Assembly: GCA_937959095.1 (NCBI GenBank)
Contig: CALGLY010000080.1
Coordinates: 1 to 20,703 of the forward strand
Direction: 5' to 3'
Source of the DNA: an uncultured Saprospiraceae bacterium
Lineage (GTDB): Bacteria > Bacteroidota > Bacteroidia > Chitinophagales > Saprospiraceae
DNA: 20,703 bases
In this document: piece after piece, positions 1 through 9,021 of the stretch
Position numbering within the stretch: the stretch's first letter is position 1
Layout of the letters: each line of letters starts with the position of its first letter
Notes under the pieces: generated by a model
What the model was told of the DNA's origin: nothing
What the model saw: only the letters and a program-made list of their open reading frames with translations
The model's database searches: none
Program-made: the position numbers and the translations under genes

Positions 1-387
1 CCTACGTAAGATAGCGTAGGATTTTTTAGCTTAATCAAGGCAAAAAACGTAGGCATAGCTGGTTCTGTCGAGGCTTTTTAACGAAGAATAAGCTGAAAAA
101 GACAAGCTAGATGCGTAGGTTATTATTTGCGAAGTCCCTTAGTACCTTGTAGTGGGTGAAAATAGATTCAGAACCAGTCTGTTCTATACTGTTGGGTACC
201 TTCGGTGTATTTTGAGCCTGCACTTCGTTGGAGAACCGTTCCTATAGTCAGTTATAATCACGAACTTCCGCCTTGTTCAGATTCAAACTACACTCAAATC
301 TACCCGACAGTCTTAACTTGAAGGACTAATCTAAGAGCATGTTTGGGATTTTTACGAACTGAAAACTCCAAACATGCTCTAAACCAA
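1..387. other. Intergenic region, no convincing gene
   Basis: No reading frame here looks like a real protein. The first 20 bases contain CCTACG/CGTAGG arms around an 8-nt loop, followed by ATTTTTT, which could be a terminator for a gene left of the window. The word CGTAGG recurs near 48-53 and 113-118, suggesting a degenerate short repeat or a mobile-element remnant. The last part (324-393) is an inverted repeat listed separately. I cannot assign a function to the middle of the region. Confidence 0.5.
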
Positions 388-393
388 TTAGTC
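324..393. repeat. Interrupted inverted repeat at the 3' end of the VOC gene
   Basis: The arms AGAGCATGTTTGG (334-346) and CCAAACATGCTCT (368-380) match perfectly over 13 bp around a 21-nt loop. An outer pair, GACTAAT (324-330) and ATTAGTC (387-393), extends the symmetry and overlaps the stop codon of the minus-strand VOC gene. There is no clear T-run, so a classical terminator is only one option; a dispersed palindromic repeat or mRNA 3'-end protection are others. Confidence 0.6.
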
Positions 394-804
394 TGTCGCA
401 AAAATCTGACTAAAATCTTTGAAGGATTTAAATTCTAGCGCATTGCCACTCGGATCGAAGAAGAACATCGTTGCTTGTTCGCCTACTTCGCCCTCGAAGC
501 GCGTGTAGGGTTCTATGATGAATTCCGTGCCGTGGGCTTTTAGTTTTTCGGCGAGGGCTTGCCATTCGTCCCATTTCAGAATTGCTCCGAAATGCTTCAC
601 GGGTACTTTTTTGCCATCTACGGCATTGGTCGGCGCGGCATTGTCCGCAGCATCTACCAAGTGTGCCGAAATTTGACTGCCCCAAAAATTAAAATCTATC
701 CAACGCTCTGCTGTCCGCCCGACTTGGCAGCCGAGTAAGCCTTCATAAAAAGAACGCGTCGCTGGAAGATTATGTACTGGAAATGCTAAATGAAATGGTG
801 CCAT
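388..804 (-). CDS. VOC / glyoxalase-fold family protein
   Basis: A 138-residue protein of the vicinal oxygen chelate superfamily, cytoplasmic, made of paired beta-alpha-beta-beta-beta modules. The N-terminus reads [10 protein letters not shown], then a helix with [14 protein letters not shown], which is the usual first module. The second module ends in [15 protein letters not shown], the typical VOC C-terminal strand. Candidate metal ligands are H5, H71 and E124. An upstream extension to 912 is open, but its 36 residues (rich in Lys, Phe and Asn) do not fit the fold and would overlap the next gene, so I start at the internal ATG, where the family fold begins. Substrate and reaction cannot be told: the fold covers glyoxalases, dioxygenases and resistance proteins. 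Confidence 0.85.
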   Translation of the reverse strand: MAPFHLAFPVHNLPATRSFYEGLLGCQVGRTAERWIDFNFWGSQISAHLVDAADNAAPTNAVDGKKVPVKHFGAILKWDEWQALAEKLKAHGTEFIIEPYTRFEGEVGEQATMFFFDPSGNALEFKSFKDFSQIFATD

Positions 805-898
805 ATTATAGTGGAATAGTGAATTTGTAAGAACGCTGTTTTCATGGAATTTGGCAAATATAAATAGGTAGATTATTTTTCGACCGTTATTTTTTTCC

Positions 899-2491
899 CT
901 ACTCCACGACAAGAATCTTTATCTGCACACTATCTCTTCCACGCACCCGAAGAAGATACACACCTGCCTCCAGTTTTGTAATATCCAAACGATACATAGT
1001 ACTTCTCAGTTGCTGGTGTTGCAGAAGTTGTCCATCTATACTTAACAACTCAATTTTGTCGCCTATTTCTGCGCGTATAAGCACACTTTCTGTAGCAGGA
1101 TTTGGGAATATATTTAGAGAAGTTGCTTCTAGTTCAGTAGTGCTAGTGATGGTATTATCATCACAATTGCCTGGCAGATTTTCATCCATCCAACGGAGGC
1201 GATTGCTTATCCAGGTTTTCAGTACGGCTATTTCTGCTTCGTAAGATTGCGGTATCGGAGAAGGCTCTATCCAGATCCGTTCGCCGATGAAATCCAAACG
1301 TTCAAAATTGCGCTCAATGGCATCGCTAATATCCGCGCGATGCGTATCTATCCATTGCAGAACGCTATCTTGATGAAGTGGACCTGATCGAAATGCTTCC
1401 CAACGACAAGCTAAATAATTCGTGAAAACAGGATCGGACATCATAGCGCGCCACCAAAGCGGCATACTTTCAAGATCTTCGCAGTCGGCTTGATTTTGGA
1501 GATACGTCCATCCTTCATAATCATAATTGGAACAGACTTCGGATACGCCATAGGTTTGGTCAAAATCCCAAATTGGGCCAGCTGCTAATTTGCCGCCCTT
1601 GCTGTCGCGCTCCTTATGGAGATACGAACTTAGTTTATAGCCATCTGCGTTTTTACTTAATTCATTGATAAGCAAAAAATCGGTAAAGGAAGCCACATCA
1701 ATATAATCCGTGTAGCGCGTGCCATTATGCGTAAAGTCATCCGAGAAAACAGCGGTTTCAAATTGATTTATCCATTCTTCTATATATTCAGCTTGCTCGT
1801 CTTGTATCTTCTCCGCTTTCGGGTAATACCATTGATAAGTCATAGGTTCACCCCCTTGCGATTCGTAGCGCGAACGAAATCCTTCCTCATCATCCAACCA
1901 ATCAATACGGAGTATATAGCCACCTGTCAGCGGATCCCCTGCAATATCGTCTTCGTCCATTTTGGCGATGTCTACTCGGTTTTTATCCCGCTTTATTTTT
2001 TCTGTCAAAATATAAAGCCCTCTATAATCGCCATCTACTATAAGTTCTACATACCGCCAATTGGCAGCATAATGCCCCATGCGCTGAAAGAAATAAAAAC
2101 TCATCGGAATCCTCAATTGGGTCTTATCAATCACCATAGCGTGCAATATCCAATCCTCTTCTTTGCCCATGCCCAGTAGCTCTACTGCTTGGTCGTCCCA
2201 GTCTTCATCGCGTGTTTCTAAGGAATAGGTTTTCTTCTCGAAGCCTTGTGTGGAATTGCCGCGCGTTTCTATCCCAATATTGCCTTCATAGTGTAAGATT
2301 GCGTCATTGATACTATTGAGTTGGCCAGTAGTATTAGCAATGATTCGCATCTGTGCTTCTACCTTCGGCTCATCAGGTATTTCTTCTCCTTCTGTTGTGA
2401 TGATAACGATTGGATGCTTGCTCGTTGTGAAGTTTTGCGCCTGCGCGCTCACGATAAATAGGAGGCAGTAGAAAGTAAGTTTGTAGTACAT
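899..2491 (-). CDS. Secreted CotH-like kinase family protein with T9SS sorting domain
   Basis: A 530-residue exported protein. Residues 1-19 are a signal peptide ending in SAQAQ. The central part (about 65-430) matches the CotH family, with [20 protein letters not shown] (146-165) and the hallmark WDFDQTYG (308-315), whose acidic residues bind metal-ATP in characterised CotH kinases. Residues about 457-530 form a type IX secretion C-terminal domain, starting around IFPNPA (461-466) and ending in [13 protein letters not shown]...IKILVVE, so the protein is probably released or anchored on the cell surface. In spore formers CotH phosphorylates coat proteins; the substrate here is unknown. It stands about 90 bp upstream of the VOC gene on the same strand and is preceded by a terminator, so it is probably its own transcript or a short operon with VOC. 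Confidence 0.88.
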   Translation of the reverse strand: MYYKLTFYCLLFIVSAQAQNFTTSKHPIVIITTEGEEIPDEPKVEAQMRIIANTTGQLNSINDAILHYEGNIGIETRGNSTQGFEKKTYSLETRDEDWDDQAVELLGMGKEEDWILHAMVIDKTQLRIPMSFYFFQRMGHYAANWRYVELIVDGDYRGLYILTEKIKRDKNRVDIAKMDEDDIAGDPLTGGYILRIDWLDDEEGFRSRYESQGGEPMTYQWYYPKAEKIQDEQAEYIEEWINQFETAVFSDDFTHNGTRYTDYIDVASFTDFLLINELSKNADGYKLSSYLHKERDSKGGKLAAGPIWDFDQTYGVSEVCSNYDYEGWTYLQNQADCEDLESMPLWWRAMMSDPVFTNYLACRWEAFRSGPLHQDSVLQWIDTHRADISDAIERNFERLDFIGERIWIEPSPIPQSYEAEIAVLKTWISNRLRWMDENLPGNCDDNTITSTTELEATSLNIFPNPATESVLIRAEIGDKIELLSIDGQLLQHQQLRSTMYRLDITKLEAGVYLLRVRGRDSVQIKILVVE

Positions 2492-2524
2492 AAGATGGAT
2501 TTGAAATGTGTGTAAATTAGAAAA

Positions 2525-2577
2525 GGGTAGAACGATTTTAAAATCATTCTACCCTCTACCAACTTGCGAAGCAAGTT
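2525..2577 (-). terminator. Rho-independent terminator after the PspA-like gene
   Basis: Read on the minus strand just after the stop at 2583, two hairpins follow. The first is a short AACTTGC/GCAAGTT stem (2561-2577). The second is GGGTAGAA (2525-2532) pairing with TTCTACCC (2547-2554), around the internal palindrome GATTTTAAAATC, and then TTTTC. This would end transcription of the PspA-like gene before the CotH gene. Confidence 0.7.
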
Positions 2578-2582
2578 ATATC

Positions 2583-3611
2583 TTAATCGAAAAAAGTATC
2601 GTAATTATTATCATTTGAGCGAGTTTGCTTTTCAGGACGCGCTACTTTCTGATTCAAATCCAACGAACCTGTCTCCATTCCTGAATCTAAGAGGCTTGCT
2701 GTCTTATCATCCATCAAGATCATGCTGCTTTGCTGCTCCCATTTTTCAAGCATTTCCAAGCCTTGCTCCTCGAAGACCCCATTTTGCAAATCTATAGAAT
2801 CCATGAAATTGGCAGATTGCTCCATGAAACGTTCCATCTCGCCCACTTTGTTTGCCACATCTTCTGTGATACTTTCCAATGCCTGATCGAACATTGCGCG
2901 CTTATCTGGATCACCTGAAATCACACTTCTTGCCGACTTCATAGCAGAATGTGAAGCACGTATTGCTTTACGTTCTTGCTCCTTCACCGCCACTTGGTCT
3001 TTCATGTCGATAATCATGATTTCGGAGTTTTGGTGCATCTTTTTCAAAATGCGCTCCATCACATCCAGTCGCTTATAGAGCGAATCATATTTTCCATTCG
3101 ACTCCTTCAAACGAGCTGCTTTACGCGAGTGCAAAATCATTTGCTGTTGCTTATTTGTTTCTTTTGCTTTGCTCGCTAGGCGCATACTCGATTTTATATC
3201 CGCCGTATTTTTATCCATGATGCTTTTCAATTGGCGTTTTTGCCCTTTCAAGCCACCAATTTGCTTGCCCAATTTTCTAAAATTGTCTTCCAAGTCAGAA
3301 ATGTAACTCTTCAAAATCCCAATAGGATCCATCTGAACGAACATTCCTGTAATGCCACGCATCACGCTCTTATACATATACCACACTAGGTTACGCATAC
3401 GCGGATCAAGCACCATATAGATCACTGCTGCCAACACCCCTAGGGTCACCATCAATCCTACACCAGCTATCATGAGTGGCCAAAGCATCGATACTAAGTA
3501 ACCACCTCCTATCAGTAAGCCCGCCAATACAATACCTCCAGTTACGCCTTCTGGGCGTTTCCAAAACGATTTTTCCTTAGAGATCGGACTTTTAAATTGA
3601 ACATCTGCCAT
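2583..3611 (-). CDS. Membrane-anchored coiled-coil protein, PspA/IM30-like
   Basis: A 342-residue protein. Residues about 24-68 form two adjacent hydrophobic helices, followed by a short basic loop and a long charged helical region (about 95-290). The start of that region, VQMDPIGILKSYISDLEDN (92-110), resembles the opening of PspA/Vipp1 proteins (DP...L...I.ELE), which line membranes under envelope stress. The extra N-terminal transmembrane hairpin is not in classical PspA. The C-terminus is acidic and Asp/Asn-rich. A 157-bp gap separates it from the coiled-coil gene upstream on the same strand, and the two are probably functionally linked. A role in envelope stress is inferred from weak resemblance only; a conserved Bacteroidota protein of unknown function is the safe label. 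Confidence 0.7.
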   Translation of the reverse strand: MADVQFKSPISKEKSFWKRPEGVTGGIVLAGLLIGGGYLVSMLWPLMIAGVGLMVTLGVLAAVIYMVLDPRMRNLVWYMYKSVMRGITGMFVQMDPIGILKSYISDLEDNFRKLGKQIGGLKGQKRQLKSIMDKNTADIKSSMRLASKAKETNKQQQMILHSRKAARLKESNGKYDSLYKRLDVMERILKKMHQNSEIMIIDMKDQVAVKEQERKAIRASHSAMKSARSVISGDPDKRAMFDQALESITEDVANKVGEMERFMEQSANFMDSIDLQNGVFEEQGLEMLEKWEQQSSMILMDDKTASLLDSGMETGSLDLNQKVARPEKQTRSNDNNYDTFFD

Positions 3612-3690
3612 TTTTACTAAAATTTATGTGCCAAAATAAATGGACAATTTAAAATTGACAATTGACAACGATTTTAATTTGTCTAATTAC

Positions 3691-3710
3691 TTATCTTTGC
3701 TCAAAGATAA
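3691..3710. promoter_or_regulatory. Palindrome carrying a -7-like box on both strands
   Basis: TTATCTTTG (3691-3699) and CAAAGATAA (3702-3710) are perfect 9-bp arms with a 2-nt spacer. Each strand therefore reads TATCTTTG, matching the Bacteroidota -7 consensus TAnnTTTG. The minus-strand copy is placed to transcribe the PspA-like gene about 90 nt away. No good -33 TTTG lies at the right distance, so this could instead be an operator. Confidence 0.4.
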
Positions 3711-3768
3711 CATTTTGCACCATTTCTTAATGAAGACAAGTCAAACAAAATGAAGCCCCCTAAGAAAG

Positions 3769-4317
3769 CTACAAATACTGCTCAATATTTTGAATATCAA
3801 TATTGATTTGGTTCATAATACTTTGATGCGTAAAATCGAATGCTTCTCTCGTTGATTCTATCTTTGTTTTCGCACTTTCAATCTGAGCATCTGCTTGCTC
3901 TATCGTCGTAGTCGCGCTTTCTATGCGTTGTTTTAGCTCTTCTATTTTCTTCTCGTATTCTACTACTTGTTTTTTCAGTCGCTCTACTTCTGTGTGTTTG
4001 CCTTCTACGCGCTGCACCATTTGTTTTTTTAGCGCATTATCAAACTGCGCCTTTTCTTTGGTCAATATTTTTTGGTAGTGCAAAGCCGTTTGCTTGAGTT
4101 TATCTTTCGTCACGCCCACCGTAGAAGCAGTTGCGTAAGCCGACTTAAAAGCCGTCGATTCATCCATATCCATCGCCAATAACTTCGATAAGGATTGTTT
4201 GAATTCTATATAATCGAAACCCGGTAGGTTATTCTTTTCTAAGGCACTTATCAAAAATTGAAGGCTTTTCTCATCCAGTCCGTGCATTGCGCCAAAAAAG
4301 GCTTTCATATCTTTCAT
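3769..4317 (-). CDS. Small coiled-coil protein of unknown function
   Basis: A 182-residue soluble protein with no signal peptide or membrane segment. Residues 1-60 look like a small helical domain (MKDMKAFFGAMHGLDEKSLQ...). Residues about 85-165 are a continuous heptad-rich coiled coil (EVERLKKQVVEYEKKIEELK...). It precedes the PspA-like membrane protein on the same strand, which suggests that the two coiled coils interact or respond to the same stress. ATG at 4317 is the first in frame; a second ATG at 4308 is an alternative start. I do not recognise a named family. Confidence 0.72.
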   Translation of the reverse strand: MKDMKAFFGAMHGLDEKSLQFLISALEKNNLPGFDYIEFKQSLSKLLAMDMDESTAFKSAYATASTVGVTKDKLKQTALHYQKILTKEKAQFDNALKKQMVQRVEGKHTEVERLKKQVVEYEKKIEELKQRIESATTTIEQADAQIESAKTKIESTREAFDFTHQSIMNQINIDIQNIEQYL

Positions 4318-4515
4318 GGTATAAAATATATTTAGTTCTTTGATAAATTCCCGTGACCAAAGAACGAGGTGTTTTTTACAAGTCCAAATAAAGCATATTT
4401 ACGTAGGAGAAGCTACTTGGTTCGACGATTTCTTGTTTTAGTTCGACTAATCGCTAAATCATACAATTTCCATTCGTTTTTATACGTCTTAAAGAACATA
4501 CAAAACTTCAACATT

Positions 4516-4947
4516 ATGAATCACCTGACAGTTTTCTCCGCGTTCTTTTTCCTTCTCTTTTCTGCCTGTACAAGCGACGAAACGGCTGAGCCTATTCCCA
4601 ATTGTGAGCAAAAGGTAGTGCTAGATGGCGATCTATTCCAAACCGCCCCTAGTGATCGCGCGGTTATCATTAGTGCGAGTATTGGGGAGGAATGCCTTGA
4701 AATAGAATTTTCGGCATCGGGCTGCGATGGAAATAGTTGGACAGTAAGTTTGATAGACTCCGAAGCTATCGCCGAATCACTTCCCATGCAGCGCAGTCTG
4801 CGGCTATCACTAGAGAATCTAGAGGTCTGTACCGCTATAATAACACAGAAAATTTCCTTCGATATAAATGCACTACAAGTAGAAGGACACGATGAATTAA
4901 TTTTAAACTTGAAGGATTGGGCTGATCCTATTCGGTATGAGTATTAG
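4516..4947 (+). CDS. Small predicted lipoprotein
   Basis: A 143-residue protein starting MNHLTVFSAFFFLLFSACTSDE. The hydrophobic stretch followed by FSAC (Cys18) and then Ser/Asp/Glu is a lipoprotein signal, so the mature protein is probably lipid-anchored with its N-terminus at Cys18. The open frame extends upstream to 4369, but those residues are basic and lie before the signal peptide, so ATG 4516 is the sensible start. The mature part is mostly beta-rich and contains four more cysteines that could form disulfides. There is no recognisable domain. It stands alone on the plus strand, divergent from the coiled-coil gene. Confidence 0.75.
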   Translation: MNHLTVFSAFFFLLFSACTSDETAEPIPNCEQKVVLDGDLFQTAPSDRAVIISASIGEECLEIEFSASGCDGNSWTVSLIDSEAIAESLPMQRSLRLSLENLEVCTAIITQKISFDINALQVEGHDELILNLKDWADPIRYEY

Positions 4948-5117
4948 AAACGGTGGACGGTAAGACGGTGGACGAGCAACTATCTACGATAGCTTTGGCG
5001 GTAGACGGCTTTTATTTTTTTAGAAAAAAGGGAACTAAAGACAGTCAATTATAGTTTTGAAATCACATTCAAAAAGCCTCTTTGTATTCAATAGAATGAA
5101 AAAATAAATAATGTAAG

Positions 5118-5615
5118 ATGGATTTCAAACTACGCCCGTGGCAAATGAGTGACCTTGATACCTTAGTCGTAATTGCAAATAATTTTAAAATTGCAAACAA
5201 CCTCACCAATAGATTTCCTTACCCTTATACCCGCGAAAGTGGAGAAGGCTTCATTAAAATGGCCTTGTCCAATGACCCAATCCATATTTTAGCCATCGAA
5301 ATAGAAGGAAAAGTAGCAGGCGGAATCGGCGTGCATCAGCAAGAAGATGTTTTTTGCAAAAATGCAGAATTGGGTTATTGGCTGGCAGAACCCTACTGGG
5401 GCAAAGGCATCATGACGGATGCGGTGCGCCAAATCGTAGCTTATGGGTTTCGCAGGTTTGATATTGACCGCATTTTTGCGCGCCCGTTTGGTTCTAATAT
5501 CGGTTCGCAGCGCGTCCTCGAAAAAGCAGGATTTCTACTAGAAGCAAGGTTCGAAAAGACCCTCTTCAAAAATGGACGCTACGAGGACGAATTCGTGTAT
5601 GCTACGCGGCGATAA
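5118..5615 (+). CDS. GNAT family N-acetyltransferase (RimJ/RimL-like)
   Basis: A 165-residue acetyltransferase that should transfer acetyl from acetyl-CoA to an amine, either a protein N-terminus or a small molecule. It opens with MDFKLRPWQMSDLDTLVVIA, the usual first strand and helix. It has the acetyl-CoA pyrophosphate loop YWGKGIMTDAV (93-103) and the C-terminal SQRVLEKAGF (130-139), followed by the strand with GRYEDEFVYA, as in RimJ/RimL-type enzymes. The length fits the family. The substrate is not predictable. Convergent with the large sensor kinase, with a nested inverted repeat between them. Confidence 0.9.
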   Translation: MDFKLRPWQMSDLDTLVVIANNFKIANNLTNRFPYPYTRESGEGFIKMALSNDPIHILAIEIEGKVAGGIGVHQQEDVFCKNAELGYWLAEPYWGKGIMTDAVRQIVAYGFRRFDIDRIFARPFGSNIGSQRVLEKAGFLLEARFEKTLFKNGRYEDEFVYATRR

Positions 5616-5627
5616 AACTATGCTTTT

Positions 5628-5819
5628 AGGGAATCGGCAAAAAATAATCTACCCACTCTGACTTGTTCTTCCTGCCCGAACAAGCGGAGCAGGCGGGTTT
5701 CCTTCTAAAAAAATCGAAAAAATAAGTCCGTAGCTATGGCTATGCAATGATTTTTTCAATTCTTTAGAAGAAGAAAACACCTGCGCCATAATGGGTACCT
5801 TATTTATTGCCGATTCCCT
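5628..5819. repeat. Nested palindromic element between convergent genes
   Basis: Terminal arms AGGGAATCGGCAA (5628-5640) and TTGCCGATTCCCT (5807-5819) match perfectly over 13 bp. Inside lies a second pair, CTTCTAAA (5702-5709) with TTTAGAAG (5763-5770), flanked by A- and T-runs, and a GC-rich CCTGC/GCAGG pair near 5672-5694. No target-site duplication or transposase is visible. It could be a MITE-like insertion, or simply a large bidirectional terminator for the GNAT and kinase genes. Confidence 0.55.
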
Positions 5820-5856
5820 TACAAAAAAACATTGGTTCTTCGACAAATCCCGTTCC

Positions 5857-8800
5857 TTATTCAATAAAAGGCAATAAAATTCGTGCTTTCACGCCTGTTG
5901 TATTAGGATTTTCGTCTTGAAGATTAAGGATAGTCAAGTCCGTTTTTATATTAAATTCCTCTTCAAGTAAGTCGAGGCGTTGTTGGGTAATAGTCATTGC
6001 TTTTGATTCGTGATCGGCTTGTTTTTTCGTTGAATAGCCTACGCCATTGTCTTCTACTTCACATAGGAGTTGTTCTCCCAATTGCTTAAAACGAATTGTA
6101 ATTTGCCCCGGTCCATCTTTGGGTTTTATACCATGCAGAATCGCATTCTCAATAAAGGGCTGCAAAAGCATAGAAGGTAGCATTGCATCATCAAGTGTTT
6201 CTTCGTACTCAAATTGGTAACTTAATTGATTATCCAAACGGATGTTTTCTACTTCCATATATTGCTTTAGCAGGTCTACTTCATCTGCAATATAATTATA
6301 AGATTCGTCCGATAAATTTAAAACCTTCCGCATTACTTTAGAAAATTGGAGGGTGAAATTTTGTGCGGTTTTAGGATCTTTTGCAATGTAGTTATTGATA
6401 GATACTAGGGCATTGAAAATGAAGTGAGGCTGCATCTGTAGGCGCAAAATATCCAGCTTTGTTTTAGCTTTAGTTCGCTGTTCTTCTGCTTGTGCTTGTT
6501 TCTTTTCTGCTTGCTTAGTTTCTGCCACTAAGCGTTTCATTTTTTCTGCTCGGCGTTTTTCTTCTTCTTGCTTTTTTACCCGCGCCAATCGTGTCTGATA
6601 TAATTGATACAAAATAAACAAACCTAGTAAGGCTAAAAAGCCTTTGAATATATTTGTTTCATACCAATAAGGAGTTACTGTAACGCGAAGCTGCGTACTA
6701 TAAGGGGATAACATATTATCCGAATTATAGGCTTTTAATACAAATTTATACTCACCATGTGGCAGATTCGGGTAGCGTGCAAAATTGCTTGTTGTCTGCA
6801 CAAAATTATTGTCAACTCCTTCTAGCTGATATTCAAATTTAGTATTAGAAGGATCACTATAATCCAAAGAGGCAAACCCAAAGGTGAGCGTGTTCCGTCC
6901 TTTTTCTACTTCGATGTATTCTAGTTCGCTTACATTCGCAATTCCTTGATGCTCTTCCTTAGTTAAAGAATCAGTGCCATTGACTAGAATACTCGTTATG
7001 ATAGGAAATACAGATTTATCAAGTAATTCTATTTTTAAAGGGTCAAATATATTGCAGCCTTTTGTGCCTCCAAAGAGGAACTTGCCATCACTCGCTTCAA
7101 GGGCGCACTGAAATTGAAAATTCATTGATTGCAAACCGTCAGCCTCATTGAATTGCCAGTATTCTTTCGTGCTAGGGTTATATTTCCAAAGCCCTGCATT
7201 GCTACTTATCCAGAGATTGCCATTTGGATCTTGAAGAATAGATTTTGCAGAAAAATTGGATAATGCGGCATGTTTTGTAACTATTTTTCCTGCTGCCAAT
7301 TCGTATAAGCCTATATTAGTAGCCAGCCAAAGTTTATCGCCTGTTTGGTCTTGTATTACATCATTTACATTTGGTAGAAAAGGAACAGTATCTCTCTCCC
7401 ACTCACTCCCTTTTTCTTGCAATACAAGAAGGTGTTTTTCAGGCAGAAATCCATAGATTCTACCTTCAGAGTCTTCTATCTTAAAGGTATATAAAGTAGA
7501 ATTCTTTCCTAGGGCTTTGAACGGTTTTAATCCATCATCAGTAGATAAAATGCGTGGGCCTTCAATTGTGCTAACTAAGATAGTTCCATCTGATAACCTA
7601 AGCATATCATAAGCGTGATTTGTATATCTAGTATTTGTACTACTCCCTTTTGTATTATTTTTCACCTTCTCATGCTCCACAAAAAAAAGACCATTAGTAG
7701 CATCACTAATCCAAGTAGTATCAGCATCATGAAGTATAGAAAATATTCTACCTCCTCCTTCATGTTTGATGTGCGTAGTCGTTTGATTAGCTTTATTTTT
7801 TATATAAATAGTGCCTTCTGTGGCTATCCAAATATCACCATGTTGGTCTTCGGATATATAATCAATCAAGCCTAAATTTTTCTCAGCTAATGCGAGATCA
7901 AACTTAGTATTTATTAAATTAGTGAAATAGACTCCCTTCCCTTCAACAGCTACCCAAAGTGTTTTATCCGCATCTAAATAAATATTCTGAGTTTTGATCG
8001 CAAAAGACTTTAATTCAGTGTCCTTTCTGTGATGAATTTCAGCAGTAATGCTTTGCGTTCTTTTATCAAAAAAGAAGATGCCTTGCTTTTTTGCAAGCAA
8101 AATAAGGGTGTGTTCATCAAAAGGAACTATTTGGGCTATATCTTTAACCTCTTTCCCTTCAAATGGAAGCGAAACAATAGCAATCTGCTCGGTTGAAAAT
8201 TTATAATGAACTAATCCTTTCGTAGTACCGAACCATATATTGTCGTTATCTTCTATTAGCGTACACGAGGCTTTTCCTATTTCTTCTGCGGAAAGATGAC
8301 GCTCTAGAATAAATTTTTTATTTTCATATAATTTGATAAGGGTTTCTTCTCTCTGTGGAACGACTAGGTAGGTTGTGTTTTTAAATTTATCTACGGAGGC
8401 AGAAATGCCCATTTCGATCTTTTCTAACGCCCTATAATTTGATGGGTCTTCCAGATTTACTATATATAAGGCTTTGTCATCCCTTACCCATAGCTCTCCT
8501 GTCTCCTTATCAAGAAACAATATAGCATAATATATCCCTTTTTTGTCTAGATCAAAACGTTGGAAACTAGCCGTTTTTCTATCATATTTTTGAATATAAT
8601 TGGGTACTGCAAACCAGATATTTCCTTTTTTATCTTCAAAAAGATCACTATGTATATATCCACTTGCCAATTTCTGCTTATCATCAGATAAGGGGCGGAA
8701 TTGTAAGGTATTTTGTCCATCAAAACAATTTAATCCATCCATAGAACTAATCCAGACAAAACCTTTACTATCTTTTTTTAGGTATGAATTATAGGTATTA

Positions 8801-9021
8801 GAGGTGAGTTCTTCCACGAGATGGAAGTGATATACAGATTTTTGACCATATAGAATATGTGCGAATGCCAGTATATATATGAATAATATACTTAATGTTT
8901 TCACCTTTGAACTATTTTTTGAATTCGTTGATAATCTTGATAGTGGTAAAATCATTGGAGAACATTTTTTATAGAAATGATACCTCAAGATAAAAATAAT
9001 TGTTGTAGAACTATTTTTCAT
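5857..9021 (-). CDS. Hybrid sensor: two-component propeller, Y_Y_Y domain, LytS-type histidine kinase
   Basis: A sensor of about 1054 residues. An N-terminal hydrophobic export segment (SILFIYILAFAHILYGQ) leads to a periplasmic propeller of repeated strands such as DSKGFVWISSMDGLNCFDG, DPNGNLWISSNAGLWKYNP and QTGDKLWLATNIGLYEL. A Y_Y_Y domain follows (FEYQLEGVDNNFVQTT ... LPHGEYKFVLKAYN), then one membrane helix near residues 795-812 and a coiled-coil linker. The His_kinase (LytS) box LQMQPHFIFNAL has its phospho-acceptor His at about 866, and the ATPase N-box is LLQPFIENAILHGI with DNGVG downstream. No LytTR regulator gene is adjacent, so it is an orphan in this window. Start: the frame opens with TTG at 9030 and ATG at 9021. 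ATG 8955 or GTG 8904 (MKTLSILFIY...) would give a more normal signal peptide, so the start is uncertain. Confidence 0.9.
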   Translation of the reverse strand: MKNSSTTIIFILRYHFYKKCSPMILPLSRLSTNSKNSSKVKTLSILFIYILAFAHILYGQKSVYHFHLVEELTSNTYNSYLKKDSKGFVWISSMDGLNCFDGQNTLQFRPLSDDKQKLASGYIHSDLFEDKKGNIWFAVPNYIQKYDRKTASFQRFDLDKKGIYYAILFLDKETGELWVRDDKALYIVNLEDPSNYRALEKIEMGISASVDKFKNTTYLVVPQREETLIKLYENKKFILERHLSAEEIGKASCTLIEDNDNIWFGTTKGLVHYKFSTEQIAIVSLPFEGKEVKDIAQIVPFDEHTLILLAKKQGIFFFDKRTQSITAEIHHRKDTELKSFAIKTQNIYLDADKTLWVAVEGKGVYFTNLINTKFDLALAEKNLGLIDYISEDQHGDIWIATEGTIYIKNKANQTTTHIKHEGGGRIFSILHDADTTWISDATNGLFFVEHEKVKNNTKGSSTNTRYTNHAYDMLRLSDGTILVSTIEGPRILSTDDGLKPFKALGKNSTLYTFKIEDSEGRIYGFLPEKHLLVLQEKGSEWERDTVPFLPNVNDVIQDQTGDKLWLATNIGLYELAAGKIVTKHAALSNFSAKSILQDPNGNLWISSNAGLWKYNPSTKEYWQFNEADGLQSMNFQFQCALEASDGKFLFGGTKGCNIFDPLKIELLDKSVFPIITSILVNGTDSLTKEEHQGIANVSELEYIEVEKGRNTLTFGFASLDYSDPSNTKFEYQLEGVDNNFVQTTSNFARYPNLPHGEYKFVLKAYNSDNMLSPYSTQLRVTVTPYWYETNIFKGFLALLGLFILYQLYQTRLARVKKQEEEKRRAEKMKRLVAETKQAEKKQAQAEEQRTKAKTKLDILRLQMQPHFIFNALVSINNYIAKDPKTAQNFTLQFSKVMRKVLNLSDESYNYIADEVDLLKQYMEVENIRLDNQLSYQFEYEETLDDAMLPSMLLQPFIENAILHGIKPKDGPGQITIRFKQLGEQLLCEVEDNGVGYSTKKQADHESKAMTITQQRLDLLEEEFNIKTDLTILNLQDENPNTTGVKARILLPFIE

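Noticed and set aside
180..250. Resemblance of GCACTTCG and GTCGAGG near the left edge to retron msd words
   Set aside because: Only isolated short words match; no msr hairpin, a1/a2 pairing or clamp stem is present, so chance is the better explanation.
388..912. Longer start for the VOC protein
   Set aside because: The extra 36 residues do not fit the fold and would overlap the CotH gene; ATG 804 starts exactly at the first beta strand.
5649..5864. A 71-codon minus-strand frame next to the kinase gene
   Set aside because: It lies inside the nested palindrome and is low in coding character; the repeat explains it.
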